From Deinococcus rhizophilus (GTDB lineage Bacteria > Deinococcota > Deinococci > Deinococcales > Deinococcaceae): 16,508 nt of DNA. Under the pieces are notes generated by a model, which had not been told where the DNA came from, searched no databases, and saw only the letters and a program-made list of their open reading frames with translations. The stretch covers positions 8,761 to 25,268 of the forward strand of contig NZ_JASNGB010000020.1 in assembly GCF_030271215.1 (NCBI RefSeq). Reading direction: 5' to 3'. This document shows, in pieces, positions 1-12,727 of this stretch. Position 1 is the first letter of the stretch. The number at the start of each line of letters is the position of its first letter. Made by a program: the position numbers and the translations under genes.

Positions 1-662
1 CGCTTCCTTCGGCCCCTTCAGCCCACTCCTGCCCTCACGTTCCCGCAGCACGGCGGCCACGTCGCCCGGCGAGACGCCCACCTCGGCCATCGCGAAGAGG
101 GTATGGAACAGGAGGTCGGCCACCTCGGTCGCCAGTTCCGCCCGGTCGCCATTTTTCGCCGCGAGCAGCACCTCGCCCGCCTCCTCGCTGATCTTCTTCA
201 GCACCCGGTCGAGGCCCCCGGCGTGCAGCCGCGCCACGTAGCTGCCCTCCGGCAGGGTGGCGAGCCGCTGCGCGATGGTCGCGTGGACGCGCTCCAGGGT
301 GCCGCCGAGTCCAGCGTCCGGGGCCTCCCCCTCCAGCAGCGGCGTGTGGAAGCAGGAATATTCCCCGGTGTGGCAGGCCGGCCCGGTCTGCTCGACCCGG
401 TACAGCACGCTGTCGCCGTCGCAGTCCAGATGCACCGAGACGACCCGCTGGGTGTGCCCGCTCGTCGCGCCCTTGACCCACTGCTCCCCCCGCGAGCGGC
501 TGTAGTAGGTGGCCTCCCGCGTCTCCAGCGTGCGCTCCAGGGCGGCGCGGTCGGCATACGCCTGCATCAGCACCGCGCCGGTGCGGGCGTCCTGGGTCAC
601 GACCGGGATCAGGCCGCTCGTTCCTGCCTCGGGGGGACCGAACTTCACGGCGTCCAACCCGC

Positions 663-666
<4 letters not shown>
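1..666 (-). CDS. hisIE: Bifunctional phosphoribosyl-AMP cyclohydrolase / phosphoribosyl-ATP pyrophosphatase HisIE (3' end outside window)
   Basis: This enzyme carries out the second and third steps of histidine biosynthesis in the cytoplasm: removal of pyrophosphate from PR-ATP (HisE) and ring opening of PR-AMP (HisI). The HisI domain covers about residues 15-110 and has the metal-binding DCDGD (81-85) and the [10 protein letters not shown] segment (98-107) with both zinc cysteines. The HisE domain covers about 120-222, with [15 protein letters not shown] and an [12 protein letters not shown] helix that supply the acidic Mg-binding residues. The start is a GTG that overlaps the hisF stop as GTGA (663-666), which argues for translational coupling. 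The frame is open to base 1, so at least 222 codons are present. E. coli HisIE is about 203 residues, so very little should be missing. The family call is secure; only the exact stop is unseen. Confidence 0.95.
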
Positions 667-1454
<788 letters not shown>

Positions 1455-1461
1455 GGGAGGC

Positions 1462-1467
1462 AGTCTA
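1462..1467 (-). promoter_or_regulatory. Putative -10 element of a leaderless hisF promoter
   Basis: TAGACT on the minus strand matches TANNNT and ends 7 nt before the hisF ATG, which would put the transcription start at or next to the start codon. No convincing -35 hexamer is visible. The GGAGG-like bases next to the ATG lie on the plus strand and cannot serve hisF. Confidence 0.5.
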
Positions 1468-1530
1468 GCCCGCTGCCCGGGACGTCCCGCTGACCCGGTC
1501 CCACCTGACTGGACATGAGTTCCTCACACC

Positions 1531-1558
1531 TTTGTGTTTAGGATGAATTTGATAAAAT
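1531..1558 (+). promoter_or_regulatory. AT-rich putative promoter upstream of the response regulator
   Basis: Bases 1531-1560 are clearly AT-rich against the background. A TTGTGT (1532-1537) and a TAAAAT (1553-1558) are separated by 15 bp. They resemble -35 and -10 boxes, but the spacing is short and the -35 matches the consensus at only three positions. The site lies about 75 bp before the response regulator start, so the transcript would have a leader. It also sits in the divergent gap with hisF. Confidence 0.4.
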
Positions 1559-1631
1559 CTTTACGTTCCGGGGAGTACAGGAAGGGCCGTGATTCGCGCA
1601 GGTCAGGCGAAGGGGTGGGGTGACGGGGCAC

Positions 1632-2039
1632 ATGGAAAGACGGCGAATCCTGCTGGTGGACGACAATCCGAACGATGTGGAGCTGGCCCTCAACGCCCTT
1701 CAGGACCGCGAAGCCGAGGTCGAGGTGGCGGCCAGCGGCGCGGAGGCCCTCGCCGCCCTGCATGGCCGCCCGCTGCCCGACCTGATCCTGCTCGACCTGA
1801 ATATGCCGCAGATGGACGGCCTCGCCGTGCTCGACCAGATTCGCGGCGCTCCCGCCACCTGCAGGATTCCGGTCGTGATCCTGAGCACCAGCGGCGAGGA
1901 ACGCGACGTGGCCGACTGCTACGCGCACGGCGCGACCGCCTACGTGGTCAAGCCGATGGACTTCGGGCAGTTCCGCTGCGCCCTGCGGACCATCACCGAC
2001 TTCTGGGCGCGGCTGAACGTGCGGCCCCGGCTGCGCTGA
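1632..2039 (+). CDS. Single-domain response regulator (CheY/Rcp1-like receiver)
   Basis: The product is a stand-alone phosphoacceptor receiver of about 135 residues with no output domain. Numbered from the ATG at 1632 it shows the acidic pair Asp10-Asp11 (ILLVDDNPNDVE), the phosphoacceptor Asp55 (LILLDLNMPQMDG), the switch Ser85 (VVILSTS) and Lys107 followed by Pro108 (VVKPMD). The VVILSTSGEE and AYVVKP pattern is closest to the Rcp1 type of response regulators that pair with phytochrome-like or hybrid histidine kinases; this subfamily call is inference. No kinase gene is nearby, so it is an orphan. An in-frame GTG at 1620 with a purine-rich upstream stretch is an alternative start adding four residues. 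It probably signals by protein-protein contact. Confidence 0.9.
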   Translation: MERRRILLVDDNPNDVELALNALQDREAEVEVAASGAEALAALHGRPLPDLILLDLNMPQMDGLAVLDQIRGAPATCRIPVVILSTSGEERDVADCYAHGATAYVVKPMDFGQFRCALRTITDFWARLNVRPRLR

Positions 2040-2089
2040 GCCGTTCCAACCCTCAAGCCGAGCTTCAGACCCGGCCCCACGCCCCACGC

Positions 2090-2095
2090 TACCCT
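2090..2095 (+). promoter_or_regulatory. Putative -10 element of a leaderless DUF72 gene promoter
   Basis: TACCCT (TANNNT type) ends 6 nt before the ATG at 2102, and the intervening GCCCCC cannot act as a Shine-Dalgarno. The same hexamer and spacing occur before the dsRBD gene. No good -35 box is visible. Confidence 0.45.
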
Positions 2096-2101
2096 GCCCC
2101 C

Positions 2102-2932
<831 letters not shown>

Positions 2933-3017
2933 GACGCATGGTCGGTCGCTCGTGGTGGGTCGAGGTCGAAGGCCAGAGCTTCAGCCCCGACAAGCCGACG
3001 ACCACACGTGACACGCC

Positions 3018-3907
<890 letters not shown>

Positions 3908-3911
<4 letters not shown>

Positions 3912-4948
3912 GGCGTCTCGCTTGGCCCGCTGCGGCGAGCGGGAGTCGGGGACATGGTAGCCCCGGCGCCTCCGGCCTGACCCTCCCCGGCATTCATCCG
4001 GGCCACGATCAGCACGGCGGGCGTCAGCATCAGCGCCCACGCGAGCCACTTGCCGGGGTGGACAGGCTGCCAGCCCCCGGCCTGGTGCGGGTACACCCAC
4101 GCGCCCAGCCCGGTCGCCACATTCTCCGCGAGGTAGACAAAGGCGGCGATCAGGGCCAGCGAGAGGGGGAGGCCCATCCGGAAGCGCTCGCCCCCCACCG
4201 TGAAGGCCACCCGCGTCCGGCGGTAGGCCAGCAGCAGGGCCGCCGTCAGCCCCAGCCGCACCTCCAGCCCGGCCATCACGAAGAAGTGGGCGTAGGTGCC
4301 GCCCACGAGGGCGACCTGAAGGGCCAGCGGCGGCTCCCCGCTCAGGCGCAGTCCCGACCGCCGCCACGCCTGCGCGACGTAGCTGCCCACGCTGGCGTAC
4401 ATGAACCCCGCGTAGAGCGGCACGCCGAGCACCTTGCTGACGGCCTCGTCCGGGTAGGCCCAGGCGCCCAGCGCGACCCGGTGCGCCTCCAGCCCGAAGC
4501 CCAGCGCGTGAAAGAGCAGCAGCGCCCCAGCCTCGCGCGGTGTCTCGAAGCGGGTCCAGACCAGCGCCGCCTGCACCAGCAGGCACCCCAACAGCAGGAA
4601 GTCGTAGCGGGCCAGCCCCCAATCCTCCAGCGGCAGCACCTTTGACAGCGCCAGCAGCCCCACCACGCTGAAGGCGAAGGTGCAGCACAGCGCCTGCACA
4701 GCGGTGAAGTGGGCAAGCAGGTGCAGGAAGCGGGAGAACGGCGACGGCCACGTGCCCTCCCCGGGTGGGCCCTTCCCGGGTGGGACTGGGAGAGCTGGCG
4801 CGAACCCTCTGGGGGCCTGATGGACACGGCCTCTGTCCTCCTTCCCCCCTGCGGGGGAGGCCGGGTGGGGGGTGGACGGCCACGCCGTCTCAGCCAGAGA
4901 ACGGCCCTCGCCCCTGCAGACCTCCGTCCCCTCCCCCTCCCGTCTCAT
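3908..4948 (-). CDS. DUF817 family integral membrane protein (start uncertain)
   Basis: The core product is a polytopic membrane protein matching DUF817 as I recall it. Signatures include [77 protein letters not shown] and [24 protein letters not shown]. Seven or eight hydrophobic helices can be counted; no function is known. The conserved part begins near base 4735. Upstream the frame runs through Gly/Pro-rich low-complexity sequence overlapping a GC-rich repeat, with in-frame ATGs only at 5011, 4987 and 4948 and no in-frame GTG before 4699. I chose 4948 as a compromise; the true start could be any of these or a non-standard codon. The 3' end overlaps ttcA by 4 bp. The C-terminal tail after the last helix is short and Gly/Ala/Pro-rich. 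Confidence 0.8.
4837..4860. repeat. GC-rich imperfect hairpin, REP-like
   Basis: A left arm cctccttcccccc faces a right arm gggggagg across a short tgc loop, giving a strong imperfect stem of G-C pairs with a TT irregularity. It lies upstream of the conserved DUF817 coding region and could be part of a dispersed GC-rich repeat. A role as a terminator is not supported, as no T-run follows on either strand. Confidence 0.4.
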
Positions 4949-5102
4949 GCCCCCAGCGTGCCCCCCCGCCCCGGCTGGTGGCGTCATGCTTCCGGAGGAC
5001 GCCCGCCTCATCTGCGGGCACTACTCTGGGAGGCGATGAGCTGCGCCTTGCCTTTCCCCTCCCAAGCGTGCCCCGCGCCCCGGTGCGTGCGCGGCGGCCC
5101 GG

Positions 5103-5108
5103 TAAAGT
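5103..5108 (+). promoter_or_regulatory. Putative -10 element of a leaderless PBP promoter
   Basis: TAAAGT ends 7 nt before the ATG at 5116 and no Shine-Dalgarno lies between. No -35 consensus is visible at 16-18 bp upstream. Confidence 0.5.
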
Positions 5109-5115
5109 AGCTTTC

Positions 5116-7587
5116 ATGCGCTTCTTCACGGGGCTGGGCGTGCTGCTGCTGCTGGGATCGGCGGGGGCGGGCACCCTGTGGTGGACCTGGGGGCGCGAGC
5201 TGCCCAGCGTGCAGGCCCTCGACGTGCTGGAACTCAGCGGGCAGACCCGGGTGTACGACCGCCGGGGGCAGCTGGTCGGCACCCTGACTCCCAGCCTGGG
5301 CGGGGGCAGCGGCGTGAACCGCGACCTGCTGGCCCTGAACGAGATCAGCCCCTGGCTGCGCAAGGCCATCGTGACCAGCGAGGACCGCCGCTTCTTCGAG
5401 CACCGGGGCGTGGACTATCAGGGCATCGTGCGCGGGCTGCTCAAGGGCGTGCTGTACAACGACCTGGAAGGCGGCTCCTCCATCACCCAGCAGGTCGTGA
5501 AAAACACGCTGCTGCACGACCTCGAAGGTGCCCGGACCCTGGAGCGCAAGTTCAAGGAGGCGGTGCTCGCCTACCAGCTGGAGCGCAACTTCTCCAAGGA
5601 ACAGATTCTGGCCGCGTACCTCAACGTCATCTACTGGGGCGACGGGGGCCAGCGCGACATCATCGGGGCGGGGACGGCGGCGCGGGCCTACTTCAAGAAG
5701 GGGGCGGCGGACCTCAACCTCGCCGAGAGCGTGTACCTCACGACCATCGTGCCCGCGCCCAACCGCCGCTACAAGGATTTCGGGGCCTACCGCCCCCTGA
5801 TGAAGAGCGTGCTCGACCGCATGGTCGAGGACGGGGAAGTGACCCGCGCCGAGGCCGACGCCGCCTGGAAGACCGAGATCTACCCGGCAGGCTGGCGCAT
5901 CGGCTGGAACCCCGACGGCACCCTGCGCTCGGCGGTGCTGGAGCGCCCGGGTCGGCTGGAAGAGAACATGCCGCCGCCGCCCGCCCAGACGGCCTTTCAC
6001 TCCCTGCAGGCGGTGGAGCAGGAGCTGAAGCGGGCGGGCGTGACGGGCAAGGCGCTGTACGGCGGCGGCAAGATTTTCACCGGGATGGACCTTCAGGCGC
6101 AGAAGGCGGCCGAGCAGGCCAGCCTGAACGCGCAGCTTCCCGACGGGGCGACCCTGGGAGCGGCCTACCTCAACCCGAAAAATGGCGAGGTGCTCGCGCT
6201 GGTGGGGCAGAAACTCGCGGGCGGACGCCCCGCCGACTGGAACAACGCGGTCCAGGCGCGGCGGCAGGTGGGCAGCTCCATCAAGCCGCTGCTGTACACG
6301 CTGGCGCTCGAGGAAGGCTGGAAGCAGAGCGACACCGTGCTGGACTCGCCCCTGACCGGGAGCTACCAGCCCAGGAACTACAACGGACGCTGGACCGGCG
6401 AGTACAAGACGATGCGCTACTCGCTGGACCACAGCCTCAACCTCACAACGGTGCGGATAGCGCAGGAACTGGGGGTCCCGGCGTTCGAGGCCAAGCTGCG
6501 TGAACTGGGCCTGACGCCGCCGCCCGACGCGGGGCTGTCGCTCTCGATCGGCACGCTGGAGGCCAGCCCGCTGCAGATGGCCGCCGCCTACGTGCCCTTT
6601 GCCAACGGGGGCCTGTACTACGCGCCCACGCTGGTGCGCCGGGTGGAGGGAGCGCAGGGCGAGGTGCTCTACAGCCGCCCCGCCCCGCAGGGCAAGCGGG
6701 TCTGGGACGTGCGGACGGCGTGGCTGGGGCTGGACATGCTGCGCGGGGTGGTGAACGACCTGACCCCCGTGCAGGGCGGCCTCGCCACCCGCGCCCAGAT
6801 TCCCGGCTGGGACGTGGGCGGCAAGACGGGCACCACCAACGACGTGAAGGACCTGTGGTTCGCCGGGGTCACCCCGCTGATCTCGGGGGCGGTGTGGGTG
6901 GGCAACCAGAGCGGCCAGCCGCTGCCGGGCTGGGCCTACAGCGGCGAGATTCCCACCCCGGTCTGGCAGCAGGCGGTCGCCGGGGCGCTGGCGGGACAGC
7001 CCCGCGTCCCGTTCACCGAGCCGGGCGGCATCACCTACCGGGTGGTGCGGCAGGTCAACATGGCCTTCCGCGAGGAGGAGGCCGACCAGCCCCCGGTCGC
7101 CCGCGACGGCAGCGGCCGGGGCGAGGGCGGTTTCTTCGGGCGGCGAACCCAGGTGCCCGCGCCGACGCCGGTTCCAGTCCCCGCTCCGGCGCCCGATCCC
7201 GCGCCAGTGCCGGACCCTGTGCCCGTACCAGATCCTGTGCCCGTGCCAGTTCCCGAGCCAGGGCCGGTCGAACCCATCCCCGACGTTCAGCCCCTTCCCG
7301 AAGAGGTGCCCGCCGAGCCCCCCGCCGACCTCTTCCCGCAGGAGGTGGCCCCGCCCGAGGCCCCGCTGCCGGAAGACCCCTACGCGCCCGAGCCGCTGCC
7401 GCAGGATGACTTCGGTACGCCCGCGCCGCCCGTGGAGGACGTGGCCCCGGAACCCTTCCCCGAACCGCTGCCGACCCCCGAGGACTCCGGCGACGGCGGC
7501 TTCGGCGAGCAGGTGCCGCCCCCCGACGAGCCCCTGCCCTACGAGCCGCCCGCACCGGAGGACTTCGGAGCGCCGCTCGGTTTCTAG
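5116..7587 (+). CDS. Class A penicillin-binding protein (PBP1A-type transglycosylase/transpeptidase) with Pro/acidic C-terminal tail
   Basis: This 823-residue bifunctional enzyme polymerises glycan strands (GT51 domain) and cross-links peptides (transpeptidase domain) outside the cytoplasmic membrane. An N-terminal signal anchor spans about residues 3-24. The GT51 domain (about 60-240) has [12 protein letters not shown] with catalytic Glu89, then [12 protein letters not shown] and [13 protein letters not shown]. The transpeptidase domain (about 350-630) has SSIK with nucleophile Ser387 and Lys390, SLN at 440-442 and KTGTT at 570-574. From residue 676 a tail of roughly 148 residues is rich in Pro, Glu and Asp and contains VPDP/VPVP repeats. 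The frame is open upstream to 4765, but the signal anchor fixes the start at 5116. It ends 7 bp from the convergent yraN-like gene. Catalytic motifs are complete, so it should be active. Confidence 0.95.
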   Translation: MRFFTGLGVLLLLGSAGAGTLWWTWGRELPSVQALDVLELSGQTRVYDRRGQLVGTLTPSLGGGSGVNRDLLALNEISPWLRKAIVTSEDRRFFEHRGVDYQGIVRGLLKGVLYNDLEGGSSITQQVVKNTLLHDLEGARTLERKFKEAVLAYQLERNFSKEQILAAYLNVIYWGDGGQRDIIGAGTAARAYFKKGAADLNLAESVYLTTIVPAPNRRYKDFGAYRPLMKSVLDRMVEDGEVTRAEADAAWKTEIYPAGWRIGWNPDGTLRSAVLERPGRLEENMPPPPAQTAFHSLQAVEQELKRAGVTGKALYGGGKIFTGMDLQAQKAAEQASLNAQLPDGATLGAAYLNPKNGEVLALVGQKLAGGRPADWNNAVQARRQVGSSIKPLLYTLALEEGWKQSDTVLDSPLTGSYQPRNYNGRWTGEYKTMRYSLDHSLNLTTVRIAQELGVPAFEAKLRELGLTPPPDAGLSLSIGTLEASPLQMAAAYVPFANGGLYYAPTLVRRVEGAQGEVLYSRPAPQGKRVWDVRTAWLGLDMLRGVVNDLTPVQGGLATRAQIPGWDVGGKTGTTNDVKDLWFAGVTPLISGAVWVGNQSGQPLPGWAYSGEIPTPVWQQAVAGALAGQPRVPFTEPGGITYRVVRQVNMAFREEEADQPPVARDGSGRGEGGFFGRRTQVPAPTPVPVPAPAPDPAPVPDPVPVPDPVPVPVPEPGPVEPIPDVQPLPEEVPAEPPADLFPQEVAPPEAPLPEDPYAPEPLPQDDFGTPAPPVEDVAPEPFPEPLPTPEDSGDGGFGEQVPPPDEPLPYEPPAPEDFGAPLGF
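7141..7584 (+). other. Pro/Glu/Asp-rich low-complexity tail of the PBP
   Basis: Codons for about residues 676-823 encode a low-complexity extension. The first part (7192-7260) is built of PVPDP and VPVP-type units, and the rest alternates Pro with Glu/Asp and occasional Phe/Tyr. It begins after a basic GRR and carries net negative charge. Such tails are probably disordered and lie outside the membrane; a role in binding cell-wall or envelope partners is inference. Confidence 0.8.
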
Positions 7588-7594
7588 CCGGGCC

Positions 7595-8355
<761 letters not shown>

Positions 8356-8361
8356 CCTCTC

Positions 8362-8367
8362 AGGGTA
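8362..8367 (-). promoter_or_regulatory. Putative -10 element of the dsRBD gene
   Basis: TACCCT on the minus strand ends 6 nt before the ATG at 8355. The GAGAGG between them touches the ATG and is too close to be a normal Shine-Dalgarno, so a leaderless start is favoured. Confidence 0.45.
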
Positions 8368-8467
8368 CATGCGCCGCGGGGGCGCGGTATGCTGGCCGCC
8401 CGGAACAACCCGCGTTTCCTCGCCCTGCCCCGTCCCTGCGGCAGAGGCCCACGCCGCGCGTGTCCCC

Positions 8468-8472
8468 GGAGG
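8468..8472 (+). promoter_or_regulatory. Ribosome binding site of the NCS2 permease
   Basis: GGAGG lies 4 nt before the ATG at 8477 and fixes that start within a frame open much further upstream. This gene therefore has a leader, unlike most neighbours. A TATGCT at 8388-8393 could be its -10. Confidence 0.6.
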
Positions 8473-8476
8473 CCCC

Positions 8477-9739
8477 ATGACCCAGACCGCCCCTGCCCCC
8501 ATCCCGCCTGCCCGCCGCCTCGTGCTGGGGCTGCAACATTCGGTCGCCATGTTCGGCGCGACGGTGCTCGTACCCATCCTGGTGGGGCTCTCGCCCTCGG
8601 TGGCCCTCTTCGGGGCGGGAGTGGCGACGCTGCTCTTTCACCTGCTCACGCGGGGGCAGGTGCCCATCTTCCTGGGGTCGAGTTTCGCCTTCATCGCTCC
8701 CACCGCCCTGGTCGTGAAAGAGTTCGGCCCCGCTGCCGCCGGGGGTGGCCTGATCGCGGCCGGGGCGATGTACCTGCTGTTTTCCGGGCTGGTGCGGGTG
8801 CTGGGCGTGGGGCGGCTTCTGCAGGTCTTCCCCCCCGTGGTCACCGGTCCCGTCATCATCGTGATCGGCCTGGGGCTGAGTAGCGTGGCGGTCGATCAGG
8901 CCAAGACGAACTGGTGGCTGGCCCTCGTCACGCTCGCGGCGGCGGTCGTGGCGAGCCTGTGGGGCCGGGGCCTGTTCCGGATGATTCCCATTCTGATCGG
9001 CGTGGTCACGGGGTACCTCGTCTCGCTCGCCACCGGGCAGGTGGGCCGCGAGGCGCTGGACGCGGTCGCGGCGGCCCCGCTGCTGGGCCTGCCGGACTTC
9101 CACGCCCCGGCCTTCGACTGGCGGGCAGTCGCCATCATCGCGCCCGTGGCGGTCGTGACCTTTATCGAGCATGTGGGCGACGTGATCGTGAACGGGCGGG
9201 TCGTGGGCAGGAACTTTCTGGAAAAGCCGGGCCTGAGCCGCACGCTGTTTGCCGACGGCCTCGCCAACATGAGCAGCGCGGCGCTGGGTGGCCCCGCCGC
9301 GACCACCTACGCCGAGAACACGGGCGTGCTGGCCCTGACCCGCGTCTATGACCCCCGTGTGATCCAGATCGGGGCTGTTTTCGCCGTCCTCTTCGGCTGT
9401 TCGCCCAAGCTGGCCGCCGTGCTGCGGAGCCTGCCGCAGGGGGTGCTGGGCGGCGTCAGCATCCTGCTGTTCGGCATGATCGCCTCTGTCGGCATCCGCA
9501 CGCTGGCCGAGGCGAAAATCGACTTCGCGCACTCGCGCAACCTGATCATCGTCTCCTTGATTCTGGTGCTGGGCCTGGGTGGGGCGGCCTTTCCGATCAG
9601 CGTGGGCGGCACCACCCTGAACCTGTCGGGCATGGCCCTCGCGGCGCTGGTGGGGATCGCAGCGAACCTGATTCTCCCGGCGCAGAAGCCGGAGGTGGAC
9701 GGCGGTGAGACCGGGGAGCGGGAGCGGGTGCTGCACTGA
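8477..9739 (+). CDS. NCS2 family uracil/xanthine permease (UraA-like)
   Basis: The 420-residue product is a polytopic inner-membrane nucleobase:proton symporter of the NCS2 family. Signatures are [17 protein letters not shown] at the first helix, GSSFAFIAP, the [10 protein letters not shown] stretch, [13 protein letters not shown] with Glu231, and [18 protein letters not shown] with Glu280. The 49-residue spacing of the two glutamates equals that of the substrate-binding Glu241/Glu290 of E. coli UraA, while UraA His245 corresponds to Asp235 here. The TYAENTG motif and overall length favour uracil over purine substrates, but I would not exclude xanthine. A GGAGG site supports the start. It is divergent from the dsRBD gene, and no pyrimidine-biosynthesis neighbour or clear attenuator was seen. 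Confidence 0.92.
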   Translation: MTQTAPAPIPPARRLVLGLQHSVAMFGATVLVPILVGLSPSVALFGAGVATLLFHLLTRGQVPIFLGSSFAFIAPTALVVKEFGPAAAGGGLIAAGAMYLLFSGLVRVLGVGRLLQVFPPVVTGPVIIVIGLGLSSVAVDQAKTNWWLALVTLAAAVVASLWGRGLFRMIPILIGVVTGYLVSLATGQVGREALDAVAAAPLLGLPDFHAPAFDWRAVAIIAPVAVVTFIEHVGDVIVNGRVVGRNFLEKPGLSRTLFADGLANMSSAALGGPAATTYAENTGVLALTRVYDPRVIQIGAVFAVLFGCSPKLAAVLRSLPQGVLGGVSILLFGMIASVGIRTLAEAKIDFAHSRNLIIVSLILVLGLGGAAFPISVGGTTLNLSGMALAALVGIAANLILPAQKPEVDGGETGERERVLH

Positions 9740-9801
9740 GCGGGTGGGGAGGCTCTGCGCCGTTTGAAGCTGCTCAGCTCAACCCCCACGGTGCAGCCGC
9801 G

Positions 9802-9807
9802 TATTCT
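9802..9807 (+). promoter_or_regulatory. Putative -10 element of a leaderless promoter for the exported protein
   Basis: TATTCT ends 6 nt before the ATG at 9814, with no Shine-Dalgarno in between. No matching -35 is evident. Confidence 0.5.
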
Positions 9808-9813
9808 TGGGCC

Positions 9814-10329
9814 ATGCGAACCATCCGGAACCTGGTGCTGCCGCTGCTGGCCGTCTTCACCCTGGGGCCGGGAGCAGCGGGAGGGGGTGCCGACGGGCCG
9901 CCCGCCGCGTCCGGCTTGCGGCCTGGACAGAACTGGCTGCTCCGGGGCGTGGACGCCGGGGGCCGCGAGGTCCTGCACAGCCTGACGGTCGCGGGCCAGC
10001 CGCAGTGGGACGGAAGACGCTGGTTCGCGCCCACCACGCTGGGAACCGTGCTGGTCAGTGAGGCGGTGCCCCTGATGCTGGTGGTGTCCGCCTCGGAGGC
10101 GGCCGGGCGCACGGGCCTGATCTGTTTCGGCGCACGGGACGGGGACCGGCACCGGGGCATCCTGCTGTCGGGCACCCCGCCGCAACAAAGGGAACAGGCT
10201 GGACGGGTCGCGGAGGCGGAGCGCCGCTGGCGGGCCTCCCTGCCCCGCCCCCGTGGAGCCACCGGGCGCGAGATGCAGGGCTGGGCCAGGGCCGCTGGGG
10301 TCGGCACCTGTGAGGCGTTGGTGTTCTGA
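9814..10329 (+). CDS. Putative exported protein of unknown function
   Basis: I do not recognise this 171-residue product. It starts with a typical signal peptide: basic MRTIR, a hydrophobic stretch NLVLPLLAVFTL, then a small-residue region around 18-26 where cleavage could occur. The mature part has a possible beta-rich core (WLLRGVDAGGREVLHSLTV, WDGRRWFAP, LGTVLVSE) and two cysteines, one in GLICFGARDG and one near the C-terminus (GTCEALVF), which could form a disulfide. A charged, helical QREQAGRVAEAERRWR segment follows the core. Codon use looks like the neighbours. It sits between the permease, 74 bp upstream, and the convergent uvrB. The close -10 hexamer supports this start. Confidence 0.75.
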   Translation: MRTIRNLVLPLLAVFTLGPGAAGGGADGPPAASGLRPGQNWLLRGVDAGGREVLHSLTVAGQPQWDGRRWFAPTTLGTVLVSEAVPLMLVVSASEAAGRTGLICFGARDGDRHRGILLSGTPPQQREQAGRVAEAERRWRASLPRPRGATGREMQGWARAAGVGTCEALVF

Positions 10330-10365
10330 AGGGCACCCGGCACCCTCCTCGTCCTGCGCCCAGCC

Positions 10366-12381
<2,016 letters not shown>

Positions 12382-12387
12382 CGAACT

Positions 12388-12393
12388 ACCTCC
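12388..12393 (-). promoter_or_regulatory. Ribosome binding site of uvrB
   Basis: GGAGGT on the minus strand is 6 nt from the uvrB ATG. This is the clearest Shine-Dalgarno in the window and confirms the start. Confidence 0.8.
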
Positions 12394-12452
12394 ACGGGGC
12401 GGGACAGGACAGGGGCCGAGCGCCGGATTCCGGCACGCGAATGCATCCCACC

Positions 12453-12458
12453 AGTTTA
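12453..12458 (-). promoter_or_regulatory. Putative -10 element of the uvrB promoter
   Basis: TAAACT on the minus strand (TANNNT) would give a leader of about 65 nt carrying the GGAGGT site. It overlaps the last three bases of the RDRM-like palindrome, so a repressor bound there would block RNA polymerase. No -35 consensus is seen. Confidence 0.4.
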
Positions 12459-12472
12459 CGCGCAGAACGTAA
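12456..12472 (-). promoter_or_regulatory. RDRM-like palindromic operator upstream of uvrB
   Basis: On the minus strand the site reads TTACGTTCTGCGCGTAA. The Deinococcus RDRM consensus as I recall it is TTATGTCATTGACATAA, also 17 bp. The outer TTA/TAA, G5 and C13 are identical, and positions 4, 12 and 14 differ only by transitions that keep the dyad. It lies 75-91 bp before the uvrB start and overlaps a putative -10. DdrO repressor binding, relieved by the PprI protease after damage, is the known role of such sites; here it is inferred. Confidence 0.6.
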
Positions 12473-12499
12473 GGCGGGTGTGGGGAGGATGACCGAGTC

Positions 12500-12591
12500 T
12501 CAGCCTTTCAAGCGCCGCAACGCGTCCTGAATGTCGCGGCCACTTCGCAGCACGACCAGCTGCAGCCCCGGCACGGTTCGGAGCCGCTCTA
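12500..12591 (-). pseudogene. Detached 3' end of the FlaR-like gene
   Basis: The minus strand from 12589 to the TGA at 12500-12502 reads ERLRTVPGLQLVVLRSG and continues to DALRRLKG. This is the kind of C-terminus expected for FlaR-like P-loop proteins, with a strand ending in VLRS followed by a short helix. It has no start of its own and is cut off from the rest of the gene by the 136-bp element. Removing the element and one TA joins it in frame to codon 138 of the upstream part. Confidence 0.75.
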
Positions 12592-12600
12592 GAGCATTTG
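12590..12600 (+). repeat. Left terminal inverted repeat with TA flank
   Basis: TAGAGCATTTG, an exact inverted match to 12719-12729. With the preceding C it completes CTAG at 12589-12592. Confidence 0.8.
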
Positions 12601-12727
12601 ACAGAAGGACGGCCCCCGGGGAAGGGCGCCCCTAGTGCCTCCATTCTGCCCCATGCTCTTCTTCAATTCGCTCGCTCCGCTCGGCCAACGCATGCGGAAA
12701 CCCACCGCATTCTTATGGCAAATGCTC
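12592..12727. mobile_element. MITE-like element with imperfect TIRs and TA duplication (IS630/Tc1-mariner type)
   Basis: The element is 136 bp long and non-coding. Its ends are inverted: the left end reads GAGCATTTGACAGAAGGA and the complement of the right end reads GAGCATTTGCCATAAGAA, giving 15 of 18 matches with the outer 9 perfect. Both ends are flanked by TA (12590-12591 and 12728-12729) inside a CTAG context. That is the target-site pattern reported for IS630-family transposons. An internal 6-bp inverted pair (ATGCGG/CCGCAT) and a GC-rich left half are present. No transposase is encoded, so it would need help from an intact relative elsewhere. It interrupts the FlaR-like gene. Confidence 0.8.

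Larger units (their letters stand above)
4737..5115. other. GC-rich repetitive intergenic segment between DUF817 core and the PBP gene
   Basis: About 380 bp without a clearly real coding region apart from the doubtful N-terminus of the DUF817 gene. It contains a 10-bp direct repeat, cccgggtggg, at 4760-4769 and 4775-4784. A C-run/G-run stem-loop lies at 4837-4860, followed by a run of G-rich bases to about 4875. It resembles GC-rich REP-type intergenic repeats, but copies elsewhere cannot be checked here. Its right end holds the PBP -10 element, and the same bases read as TACTTT on the minus strand (5104-5109), so a divergent promoter is possible. Confidence 0.5.

Noticed and set aside
1479..1488. 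10-bp perfect palindrome gggacgtccc upstream of hisF
   Set aside because: Short and GC-rich, so likely by chance in this composition; no family of operators recognised.
1589..2101. Upstream extension of the DUF72 frame to a 447-residue protein
   Set aside because: It lies out of frame on top of the well-supported response regulator, has no family similarity, and homology starts at the ATG at 2102.
2933..3017. Possible terminator between the convergent DUF72 and ttcA genes
   Set aside because: Only short imperfect stems (for example GAAG/CTTC) and no T-run; not supportable.
3912..4883. Long upstream extension of the ttcA frame (total 621 residues)
   Set aside because: It is a shadow of the DUF817 gene in another frame; the ATGA overlap gives the real start.
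4765..5115. N-terminal extension of the PBP (117 residues)
   Set aside because: It is Pro/Arg-rich translation of GC-rich repeat DNA; the signal anchor and a close -10 hexamer set the start at 5116.
8394..8467. Riboswitch or PyrR attenuator in the permease leader
   Set aside because: The leader is short and GC-rich, and I saw no purine-riboswitch core, anti-terminator pair or PyrR-binding loop.
8360..9736. 458-residue open frame on the minus strand opposite the permease
   Set aside because: Antisense shadow, His/Gln/Arg/Asp-rich with no domain; the permease has clear membrane segments and motifs.
10330..10365. Possible terminator between the exported protein gene and uvrB
   Set aside because: The 36-bp gap has no stable inverted repeat.
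12598..12603. Perfect TTGACA -35 hexamer inside the MITE left end
   Set aside because: No -10-like hexamer at 16-18 bp downstream; it falls in the terminal repeat and is probably coincidental.
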